DNA of 14,162 bases from CAZMXP01 sp964570285 (GTDB taxonomy: Bacteria > Planctomycetota > PLA2). The notes beneath the pieces are model-generated. The model had not been told where the DNA came from. It saw only the letters and a list, made by a program, of their open reading frames with translations, and did no database searches. The stretch lies in contig CAZMXP010000081.1 of the NCBI GenBank assembly GCA_964570285.1, positions 1 through 14,162 of the forward strand, read 5' to 3'. Made by a program: the position numbers and the translations under genes. Positions 6,901 through 12,653 of this stretch are shown here, piece by piece (position 1 is the stretch's first letter; every line of letters begins with the position of its first letter).

Positions 6901-9028
6901 TCTCGTAGGTGGCCTTCAGGTCGCGGATCACCTCCTTCTTGTCCGCCTGCGCGTCGTGGACGAGGCAGCAGAGCAGGTCGAGCCCCTGCTGCCTGAGCCG
7001 GTGGAAGACGACGTCGATCGCCGCGCGCTTCTGGCAGACGAAGAGGACGCGCTTGCCGCGCGCGACGTAGTCGGCGATCAGGTTCGTGATCGTCTGCGAC
7101 TTCCCCGTCCCCGGCGGCCCCTGGATGATGTAGCTCTTGCCGACCCGCGCCCGGTCGATGCTTCCCGCCTGCGTCGGGTCGCACGGCACGATCGTGAAGT
7201 CCTCGGGGGGGGGGCGCGGGGGGGGCGCCTCGGCCGGGGGGCGCGGATCGAGCGAGAAGAGCGCCTCGAACGCGTCGTTGCGCTGTCCGCTGCCCACCAG
7301 GGAGTCGTAGTCGCGGACGAGGGAGACGCGGCGATAGCGGAAGTTCGCGAGCGTGACGCTGCAGAGGTCGATCTCCCAGCGGAAGGGGTTGGCTTCGCCC
7401 TCCTCGTCGAACGCCGCGATCCTCTGCTCCCGGTCCGGCACGGCGAGGCGCGGCGGCGGCGGAGCGTCGGTCGTGAGCGATTCGAAGCGCACCTCCGGGG
7501 GGCGCACCTTCGCGAGGAAGAGGCGCAGGCCGAGGGGCTGGAAGTTCTCGCGGTCGTAGGAGTAGTCGATCTCCTTCCACGAGCGCCCGCCCGGGCCGCG
7601 GATGCGCGCGCGGCGGAGGTACTGCTCGAGGCGGCGGCGCGCCTGCGCGTGCAGCAGTTTCACGCGCGGCCTGCGCTGGAGGTCGAGCGTGACCCCCGGC
7701 TGGCTCGCGGCGATCTGCGCCGCGACGAACGCGTGGAAGGCGGCGACGTCGGTCTCGGCGAGGTCGATCGACTCCGGCAGCGCCATGCCGTAGAGCTGGC
7801 GCAGGTGGTGCCGCAGGATGGGGTTGACCTCGGCGACGGTGCCGTGCGGCTTGACGACCCAGACGTCCTGCACGCCCTTCTTCTTCACGAGTTCGCAGGG
7901 CAGCATCACGAGCGGCGAGTGGATGCGCTCCTCCCGCGGCGACGTCTCCCCCTTGAGGTCGTGCCAGCGCAGGAAGGCGACCACGAGGCGGAGTTGGGCG
8001 AAGCCGAAATCCTGCGCGTCGCGCCGCGCCTCGGCGCGGATCCGGTCGAGCGCGCCGGGCAGGTAGGCGGCCTCTTCGAACCGGAGGTACTCGTTCAGCG
8101 TCAGCGGTTCGCCCTTCGAGAGGCCGGCCTCCACCTTGCCGTTGAAGGTCAGCAGGGACTCCGGGTCGATCGCCCCGAGGTCGAAGAAGAGCGGCACCGA
8201 GCCGAAGGTCAGGTGCACGCTCTGCCCGGTCGGCCGGAAGTAGAGCAGCCGGTTGCGGCGCGAGATCTCGAAGAGGCGCTCGCGCAGCCGTCCGAGCACG
8301 ACCTCGCGCTTGCCCCGGTCGTCGCGCTCATGAAAGCCCGCGATCGAGGAGACGTCGAACTCCACGTCCCACGCGACCTCGCGGTAGCGTTCGAGCCTCT
8401 GGACCACCGCCGCCATCCCGGGCCCGCGGCGGGGCCGGTCGAGGTCGGTCATCCGCACGATCACCTGCGCGAGCACCGGGTGGAGCGTGGGGGCGAGCGC
8501 GAAGAGATTGCCGCGGTGCCGCGCGAACGTGGCGAGGTCGCGACGCTCCGAGAGGTCGAGCCCGAACAGGGTGCTCGCGAGCAGCATGCCCGCCGAGAAG
8601 AGGTCGGTGCGCGCGTCGTGGTGACCGAGCACGTGCTCCCACGAGCGATAGCCGGGCACATAGACCCGGCGGGCGATCTCCTCGCCCGGCCGGGCGACGA
8701 GCAGGTCGAAGCGCTCTTCGCTGCCGCTCCCGACGTCGGTGATGTGGCGGCTCTCGGCGGTGATCTCGAGCGCCCGGCTGCCGGGTGCCTCGGCGGCGGC
8801 GAGCCGCTCGCCGCCGTCGCGCGGCGCGCGCCGCTGCGCGACCTCGAACCAGAGGCGTCCGTCCGCCTCGCGCAGGTGCTCGACGCCGTCGAGGGGCGCC
8901 ACGAGGCCCGCCTCGTGGGTCTCGGCGATCTGCCGCAGCAGCGGCAGCAGCGCGTGGAGCGCCTCGTCCACCGAGCAGGGGCCCGCCTCGTGGCGCAGGC
9001 GCAGGAACTCGAGGAAGGGGCGGCTCAC
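3902..9028 (-). CDS. Pseudokinase-DUF4011-SF1 helicase-Vsr-like nuclease protein
   Basis: 1708 aa, cytoplasmic. Residues 20-215 resemble the C-lobe of a Ser/Thr kinase: an LLPLLRQIAETHEAGLV helix (28-43), DVG in the DFG position (98-100), YRSWEH in the APE region (127-132), and DARTDLFSAGMLLASTLFG (138-156). The N-lobe, the ATP lysine and the HRD catalytic loop are absent (APLDGVEHL is at 44-52). Residues 240-510 match DUF4011 (SRRNRLLYFRPT, then the SPLVMLPCEL strand). The SF1 motor has Walker A GPPGTGKS (637-644), Walker B FDEASQ (1248-1253), GDAMQLPPT (1273-1281), WHYRS (1327-1331), ENIQGDERDIV (1475-1485) and LNVAFTRAKH (1515-1524). A helical insert fills about 700-1200. Residues 1588-1682 fit the Vsr-like (MTES_1575/DUF3320) nuclease fold: GFRCDAAV, VLVDTEAHY, ERDLMRPRLLEAFGW. 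The GTG start overlaps the peptidase stop (GTGA). Similar helicase-nucleases act in phage defence. That role is inferred here. Confidence 0.9.
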   Translation of the reverse strand: MSRPFLEFLRLRHEAGPCSVDEALHALLPLLRQIAETHEAGLVAPLDGVEHLREADGRLWFEVAQRRAPRDGGERLAAAEAPGSRALEITAESRHITDVGSGSEERFDLLVARPGEEIARRVYVPGYRSWEHVLGHHDARTDLFSAGMLLASTLFGLDLSERRDLATFARHRGNLFALAPTLHPVLAQVIVRMTDLDRPRRGPGMAAVVQRLERYREVAWDVEFDVSSIAGFHERDDRGKREVVLGRLRERLFEISRRNRLLYFRPTGQSVHLTFGSVPLFFDLGAIDPESLLTFNGKVEAGLSKGEPLTLNEYLRFEEAAYLPGALDRIRAEARRDAQDFGFAQLRLVVAFLRWHDLKGETSPREERIHSPLVMLPCELVKKKGVQDVWVVKPHGTVAEVNPILRHHLRQLYGMALPESIDLAETDVAAFHAFVAAQIAASQPGVTLDLQRRPRVKLLHAQARRRLEQYLRRARIRGPGGRSWKEIDYSYDRENFQPLGLRLFLAKVRPPEVRFESLTTDAPPPPRLAVPDREQRIAAFDEEGEANPFRWEIDLCSVTLANFRYRRVSLVRDYDSLVGSGQRNDAFEALFSLDPRPPAEAPPPRPPPEDFTIVPCDPTQAGSIDRARVGKSYIIQGPPGTGKSQTITNLIADYVARGKRVLFVCQKRAAIDVVFHRLRQQGLDLLCCLVHDAQADKKEVIRDLKATYETFLAADAAPAEAERRRDDLLARVARDREPLERFDRAMGQVAPGAGVPLRTLLHRLVRLRGALPTLAPEESARLPDYALWTEHRERLSRLAAALAEATPDGVLAGHPLHSLSPLLAHEERPVAALQRGVQGARRQQASLAEALPGCGGSTLASCDAALAHAQALAPLAERSLLALLDPASEASRHLAEARRTLAEEAGRVALLREENRWWKERLSPSDLRDVLALARSLEGRFGNFFRPSWWRLRRILYAHYDLAKHVVPPSWVSVLEGLEREQSAEKALHESRAAASSRYRWERGLDDLAAHVEALRSAEAASSPFHARLLAEPARIAKAAAAGPALAALRETCATVVVAEPEETLDALGERLRRIDEASDALPDFLRCLGLLGKIGTDLARVLRRLPHRLESIEGAMALATLERTLREDRVLARFRGRTRDEALARVEKGIAELKASNAECVRERARRRFLDHASPAAEKESAKRYARGRRELEHEFGKTMRYRSIRDLLESDAGTVMLDLKPVWLMSPLSVSDILPLAEGIFDVVLFDEASQIPLEEAVPALFRAPQGIVVGDAMQLPPTSFFAARRDEDEQLDIEVEGEALTYDLSANSFLNQAGKNLPSTLLGWHYRSRSEALISFSNAAFYEGRLLTVPEEEIGNPAAGEIRIEDPAEGADRLGDLLSRSLSFHRIACGVYAKRRNAPEAAYIARLIRALLRSGEGKTIGVIAFSEEQQDEIETALERLAREDAGFATLLEREWEREIDGQFSGLLVKNLENIQGDERDIVLLSVCYGPDEGGKVRMHFGPINQAGGEKRLNVAFTRAKHQMAVIASMGHEAITNVGNEGANALRHYLRFAEAISKGEGDVARGVLEALCGRAKQEGRPPPPDAVVDELEAAMRERGYRVDRRIGQSGFRCDAAVCRAGDKAYRLGVLVDTEAHYRESDLIERDLMRPRLLEAFGWKIETILTKDWWEDPAGVLRRIDAALGAAVTPPAPPPSAPGTGTATDRP
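3942..3960 (-). repeat. Two G8 tracts at the 3' end of the helicase-nuclease gene
   Basis: G8 at 3942-3949 and G8 at 3953-3960, separated by CGC, encode a Pro-rich tail (about residues 1690-1696) after the nuclease domain. Slippage here would change only the last few residues and possibly the spacing to the downstream yihY-like gene. Confidence 0.75.
7205..7225 (-). repeat. Poly-G tracts (G10 and G8) inside the helicase-nuclease gene
   Basis: G10 at 7205-7214 and G8 at 7218-7225 are followed on the plus strand by G6 near 7236. On the coding strand they are C-runs encoding the Pro-rich linker at about residues 602-608, between DUF4011 and the helicase motor. Tracts this long are prone to slippage and to G-quadruplex formation. 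As read here the frame is intact. Confidence 0.8.
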
Positions 9029-10212
9029 CGGCGCTCCGCCTCCCGCAGGTAGGTCGCCGCGTCCCGGCGCACGGCCTCGATGCGGCGCTTGGGCACGCCG
9101 AGTTCGCGTGCGGCGGCCGCGAGCATCGTCTCCCCGCGCCCCACCTCGCTGGCCAGCGTGAACGCCGCCGCGAGCGGCGCCTCCTCGAGCTCCGGGGCCA
9201 GCGCGACGAAGTCGAGCAGCACCGCGCACAGATAGTCGGCGACCCCCGGCTCGCCGAGTTCGGGCGGCAGAGGCTCCCCGGCCCCCGGCCCCCCCGTCGA
9301 TCCGTCCGGGAAGTAGGCCCGCGCGTGCGCGAGCACCGCATCGGTGCGAAGCCACTCCGGGGCGAGCAGGCGATCGATCAGCGCGCGCGTCGCCTCCGCG
9401 AGGCGCGCCTGCGCCAGCAGGTCGAGGTCGTCGAGGGCGAGCGGGCCGGCGATCATGCGCTCGATCTCCGCGTCGGCGCCGTCGCCCGATTCCGACCAGA
9501 GGCGCAGCGCCCGGGCGCGCAGGAAGGTCTCGGGGTGGGTCGGCTCCGCCGCGGTCGCGGCCTCGCGGGCGAAGATCTCGTCGGCCTGGCGCAGGTAGCT
9601 CTCCGCGTTCGCATCGCGCAGCCCGGTGGTCACGCAGACGAGCAGCCCGACCGCCGCCATGAGATCCCCGGAGGCCGCGAGCAGCGCGCCGCGGTCGGCA
9701 TAGACCTCGGTATAGAGCCGCCAGAGGCGCGCGGTGCGCTCGTGGCTCGGCGCCGCCTCCGCGTCGTTCGCCATCGCGCCGATGAGCCGCTCCGCGTGGA
9801 GCAGCGCGCGCCCGTCGGTCTCGAGCAGCGCGAAGTGCGCGAGTTCGTGGCCGAAGAGCGCGCGCCGTTGCGCCCCGTCGACCGTCTCCGCGATCGGACC
9901 CGCGAGGGAGACGTGCGCCTCGCCGGGCAGGTAGGCGAGGCTCGCGTTCAGGTCGCCGCGCTGCTGCGACTGGTAGATCGTCACCGGGGCGTCGAGGCCG
10001 AGGGCGCGCGCGGCGTCGTCGGCCGCGGCATAGAGGGCCGCGTGGTGGTCGCGCTCGAGACGGTAGGTCGTCTTCAGCAGCTCGAGTCGCACGGCCTCGG
10101 CGTGCTGCTTCTGCGCGCCGTCGCTCGCGCACCACTGCCAGAGGCGGGGATGTCCGCGGCGCAGGTGGTCGAGGATCGCCCGGTGGTAGGGGAGGGGGCT
10201 CAGCGGAGGCAC
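9025..10212 (-). CDS. M48-like zinc metallopeptidase with helical C-terminal domain
   Basis: 395 aa. The zinc site is complete: HELAH at 122-126, and E169 in E-x-x-AD-x-x-A (169-176), the M48 third-ligand motif. It is followed by THPETFLRARAL (225-236), which matches the THP...R segment conserved in M48 peptidases. Unlike HtpX or Ste24 there is no membrane helix, so the enzyme should be soluble in the cytoplasm. Residues about 325-392 form a helical bundle (LCAVLLDFVALAPELEEAPLAAAF...LGVPKRRIEAV) that resembles a TerB-like domain, a weak call. The GTG start follows the coiled-coil gene stop by 8 nt. Its own TGA overlaps the helicase start in GTGA, so translation is probably coupled. No ATG lies near the N-terminus, and the longer open frame upstream is the shadow of the coiled-coil gene. 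Substrate is unknown. The context suggests it acts with the helicase-nuclease. Confidence 0.82.
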   Translation of the reverse strand: MPPLSPLPYHRAILDHLRRGHPRLWQWCASDGAQKQHAEAVRLELLKTTYRLERDHHAALYAAADDAARALGLDAPVTIYQSQQRGDLNASLAYLPGEAHVSLAGPIAETVDGAQRRALFGHELAHFALLETDGRALLHAERLIGAMANDAEAAPSHERTARLWRLYTEVYADRGALLAASGDLMAAVGLLVCVTTGLRDANAESYLRQADEIFAREAATAAEPTHPETFLRARALRLWSESGDGADAEIERMIAGPLALDDLDLLAQARLAEATRALIDRLLAPEWLRTDAVLAHARAYFPDGSTGGPGAGEPLPPELGEPGVADYLCAVLLDFVALAPELEEAPLAAAFTLASEVGRGETMLAAAARELGVPKRRIEAVRRDAATYLREAERR

Positions 10213-10220
10213 GGGGCCGG

Positions 10221-11018
10221 CTAGCCGCGCCGCTCGAGGTCGCGGATGCGCTGCTTCAGGTAGCGGATGCGCTCGCCGAAGGAGGCCTCGTCCCCGCGCG
10301 GGGCTCCCGCGTCGTCGAGCTCGTCGTGGACCTTCTCGAGGATGCGCTTGCTCTTGCGCGCGGCGTTGCGCTGCGCCTCGTCGCGCTCCGCCTCGACGCG
10401 GACGATGCGCGCCCTGAGGTCGCACACCTCGACGAGGTGCTGGCCGACCTGCTTCTCGAGCTCCCCAAGACGCTGCCGGGCGAGCGCCAGCGCCGACTCC
10501 TTCGCGCCGTGGGCGCGTCCCGCCTCGGCGAGCACGTCGCGCTGACCGGTGACGAGCTCCACCCTCGCGCCGAGCTCTTCGATCGACGCGCGCGCGCGGG
10601 CGAGCTCTTCCTCCGCTTCTGCCCGCGCTTCCGCCCGCGCCGCCTCGCCGCGCTCCCGCTCCCGGCTGAGCTCCGCCCGCACGACCTGCAGCTCGGTGTC
10701 CGCCGCCGCGAGCGCCGCGCGCTCCCTCCGCAGCGTCTCCAGCTCCGCGCGGGTCCGCGCGAGGTCCGCGGCGACGCGCTCGGCGGCCCTTGCCGACGCC
10801 TCGGCCTGCGTGCGCTCCTCGCGCAACGCCGCGATCTCCTCCTCGCGCTCGGCGAGTTCGGCGGCCATCGCGTCCCAGCGCCGTCGCGCCGACTCGAGCT
10901 GTTCGAGCAGGTCGGCGACGCTCTCGAGGCACGAGGCCTCCCAGTCGGCGAGATCGGGGCGGTCGGCCTTCAGCTCCTCGCGGAGGCGATCGATCTCGGA
11001 GCGGGGGGCGTTGCTCAT
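10221..11018 (-). CDS. Coiled-coil protein, first gene of the helicase operon
   Basis: 265 aa. No enzyme domain is recognised. Residues about 32-232 are almost continuous heptad-type helix rich in Glu, Arg, Ala and Leu (for example LEQLESARRRWDAMAAELAEREEEIAALR). A short N-terminal segment (1-30: EELKADRPDLADWEASCLESVADLL) precedes it. The C-terminus holds a proline/glycine break (about 238-245) and a last basic helix (FGERIRYLKQRIRDLERR). It has no membrane segment or signal peptide. The start is ATG 11018, with GGGG upstream and a TATTCT hexamer 11 nt before it. As the promoter-proximal gene it would be made in largest amount. A scaffold, sensor or oligomerisation partner for the peptidase and helicase is a reasonable guess, but low-complexity coiled coils cannot be assigned by sequence. 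Confidence 0.8.
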   Translation of the reverse strand: MSNAPRSEIDRLREELKADRPDLADWEASCLESVADLLEQLESARRRWDAMAAELAEREEEIAALREERTQAEASARAAERVAADLARTRAELETLRRERAALAAADTELQVVRAELSRERERGEAARAEARAEAEEELARARASIEELGARVELVTGQRDVLAEAGRAHGAKESALALARQRLGELEKQVGQHLVEVCDLRARIVRVEAERDEAQRNAARKSKRILEKVHDELDDAGAPRGDEASFGERIRYLKQRIRDLERRG

Positions 11019-11029
11019 CGGGCCCCGCA

Positions 11030-11035
11030 AGAATA
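11030..11035 (-). promoter_or_regulatory. Putative -10 box of the coiled-coil/peptidase/helicase operon
   Basis: On the minus strand TATTCT ends 11 nt before the ATG at 11018, giving a predicted 5' leader of only about 5 nt. It lies in the 42-bp gap between divergent genes, so it overlaps the upstream region of the hydrolase promoter. A shared regulator could affect both. No good -35 box is visible. Confidence 0.35.
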
Positions 11036-11048
11036 CAGGATCGGCGGT

Positions 11049-11054
11049 TAGGAT
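11049..11054 (+). promoter_or_regulatory. Putative -10 box / RBS TAGGAT before the hydrolase gene
   Basis: TAGGAT sits 6 nt before the ATG at 11061. Read as a -10 box it predicts transcription starting at the A of ATG (leaderless). Read as a ribosome-binding site, AGGA has a 7-nt spacer. The same hexamer and distance occur before the gene starting at 1373. Confidence 0.35.
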
Positions 11055-11060
11055 GCAGCG

Positions 11061-12653
11061 ATGGTCCGGGGCATGCTCTCGGGTGGAATCCTCATTCTGG
11101 TCTGCGCGGCACAGGGGCGGGCGGGGGAGGCCGCGATCCCGATGCGCGACGGCCCGACGCTTGCCGCGGAGATCTTCCTTCCACCCAAGCCGGGCCGCTA
11201 CCCCTGCGTGCTGATCCAGACCCCCTACGACAAGCGCCGGCTCTCCGCGGCCATCGCCGGCGCCGCCGAGGGGGGCGGCGAGACCGGTCGCGGGGCCTTC
11301 TCCGACCTCGGCGTGCTGCTCGACCGGGAGCACTACGCCTACGTCGTCGTCGACTGGCGCGGCTTCTTCGGTTCGAGGGCCGCGATGGCCAAGACCGACC
11401 GCCGCACCTGGCGGCGCGGGCAGGACGGTCATGACACCATCGAGTGGATCGCCCGGCAGGAGTGGAGCGACGGGAAGGTCGGCACCTGGGGCGGCAGCGC
11501 ACTCGGCAAGCAGCAGTTCGACAGCGCGGCGGAGCGGCCGCCCCACCTCGTCTGCTGCGTGCCGCTCATCGCGAGCATGGGCACCCGCTACGCCGACTTC
11601 TACGAGGGGGGCGTGCTGCTCGAGGCGCATGTCGAGAGGCTCGACCAGCTCGGCTTCGACGTCTCGAGAATGGTCCGCGCCGCCCCGAGGCCCGACGGCC
11701 CGGTCTGGCCGCTGGTGGAGCGCAGGACCGACCGGACCGACCGGATCGACGTGCCCTGCCTGCTGATCACCGGCTGGTGGGACAACTACCCCGCGCAGGT
11801 GATCGCGACCTTCGAGTCGATCCTGTCCAGAGGGGGCCCGGGGGCACGGGAGGGGTCGAAGCTGCTCATCGGCCCCTGGGACCACGTCGGTGTCGGCGTC
11901 GCCGGGCAGGGGGCGCTGCGTTTCGACGGGGCCGCGCTCGAATCCGGGCGCGCGGCGAAGGCCTTCCTCGACTTCCATCTGCGCGGCGTGCGCGACAACG
12001 GGTGGGCGGGCACCGACCGCGTCCGCTGGTGGCAACTCGGGGAGGAGTGCTGGAAGGGCGCGGAGAGTTGGAGCGCGATTTCGCGCGGGAGCATCACCTG
12101 CGACGTCCCTCTCTCCCGGACCGTGATCCGCCACGACCCGCGGCGTCCCTCCCCGACCCTGGGGGGGGCCAACCTGCCGCCGCTGCCGCACGGGCCGACG
12201 CGCCACGAGAGCCTCGAGGCGCGCGACGACGTCGCGGTGCTCCCTCTCCCCGGGCCCCTCACCCTTCTCGGCGAGGCGGAGCTGACGCTGCGCGTGTCGG
12301 CGAACCGTCCCGACTGCAATCTCACCGCGCGACTCTGCGTGCGGAAGGCGGACGGCACGACGACGCTGCTCGGCGACAGCGCGATCCGCCTTGCGCGGCG
12401 CCGCGGAGGCCATGATCCGGTGGCGCCCGGCGAGGGCTGCGAACTCACGATGCGCTTCCCGCCGACGGCGATCACGCTGCGCGAGGGGGAGGAGCTGAGG
12501 ATCTATCTCTCCCCGTCCAACTGGCCGCGCTACGAGCGGCACACCCATACCGAGGCGCCGCACTGGGACGAGGCGAGCGCCGTCGACCTCGAACTGAACT
12601 TCGAAGCGAAGGCGCGGCTCAAGCTGCCCACTCCGACACGAAAGGCCGAATGA
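11061..12653 (+). CDS. Secreted CocE/NonD-family alpha/beta hydrolase
   Basis: 530 aa. The N-terminus (residues 1-21) is a signal peptide with a hydrophobic core MLSGGILILVCAAQG and probable cleavage near GRA-GE. The Cys is not in a proper lipobox. The S15/CocE alpha/beta-hydrolase fold follows: TPYDKRR (54-60, Tyr for the oxyanion hole), VVVDWRGFFGS (95-105), nucleophile S146 in GTWGGSALG, D241 in ITGWWDNY and H275 in GPWDHVG. Residues about 350-520 are the beta-rich jelly-roll of X-Pro dipeptidyl peptidase/CocE proteins (PLTLLGEAELTLRVSA). Members hydrolyse esters, amides or X-Pro peptides, and the substrate cannot be told. The usual Tyr after the catalytic Ser (G-x-S-Y-x-G) is Ala here. 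The stop overlaps the RNA helicase start (ATGA), so the two are coupled although their functions seem unrelated. Confidence 0.9.
   Translation: MVRGMLSGGILILVCAAQGRAGEAAIPMRDGPTLAAEIFLPPKPGRYPCVLIQTPYDKRRLSAAIAGAAEGGGETGRGAFSDLGVLLDREHYAYVVVDWRGFFGSRAAMAKTDRRTWRRGQDGHDTIEWIARQEWSDGKVGTWGGSALGKQQFDSAAERPPHLVCCVPLIASMGTRYADFYEGGVLLEAHVERLDQLGFDVSRMVRAAPRPDGPVWPLVERRTDRTDRIDVPCLLITGWWDNYPAQVIATFESILSRGGPGAREGSKLLIGPWDHVGVGVAGQGALRFDGAALESGRAAKAFLDFHLRGVRDNGWAGTDRVRWWQLGEECWKGAESWSAISRGSITCDVPLSRTVIRHDPRRPSPTLGGANLPPLPHGPTRHESLEARDDVAVLPLPGPLTLLGEAELTLRVSANRPDCNLTARLCVRKADGTTTLLGDSAIRLARRRGGHDPVAPGEGCELTMRFPPTAITLREGEELRIYLSPSNWPRYERHTHTEAPHWDEASAVDLELNFEAKARLKLPTPTRKAE

Noticed and set aside
3902..9028. 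Firm assignment to Mokosh or to the DUF4011-helicase-Vsr (Hhe) defence type
   Set aside because: The architecture is related, but the kinase part is degenerate, there is no phospholipase D domain as in Mokosh, and the peptidase and coiled-coil partners are not part of those systems as I know them.
6425..9052. Very long plus-strand open frame opposite the helicase gene
   Set aside because: It is an antisense shadow caused by high GC content. It has low-complexity Arg/Glu/Val composition and no domain, while the minus strand encodes clear helicase motifs across the same bases. The same applies to long frames at 3749-6391, 2584-3963, 12530-14044 and 12736-14121.
9029..10135. N-terminal extension of the helicase frame to 10135
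   Set aside because: The extension overlaps the M48 peptidase in another frame and is Arg/Ala-rich noise. The GTG at 9028 in a GTGA overlap is the natural start. The same reasoning removes extensions of the peptidase frame to 10932 and of the coiled-coil frame to 12563.
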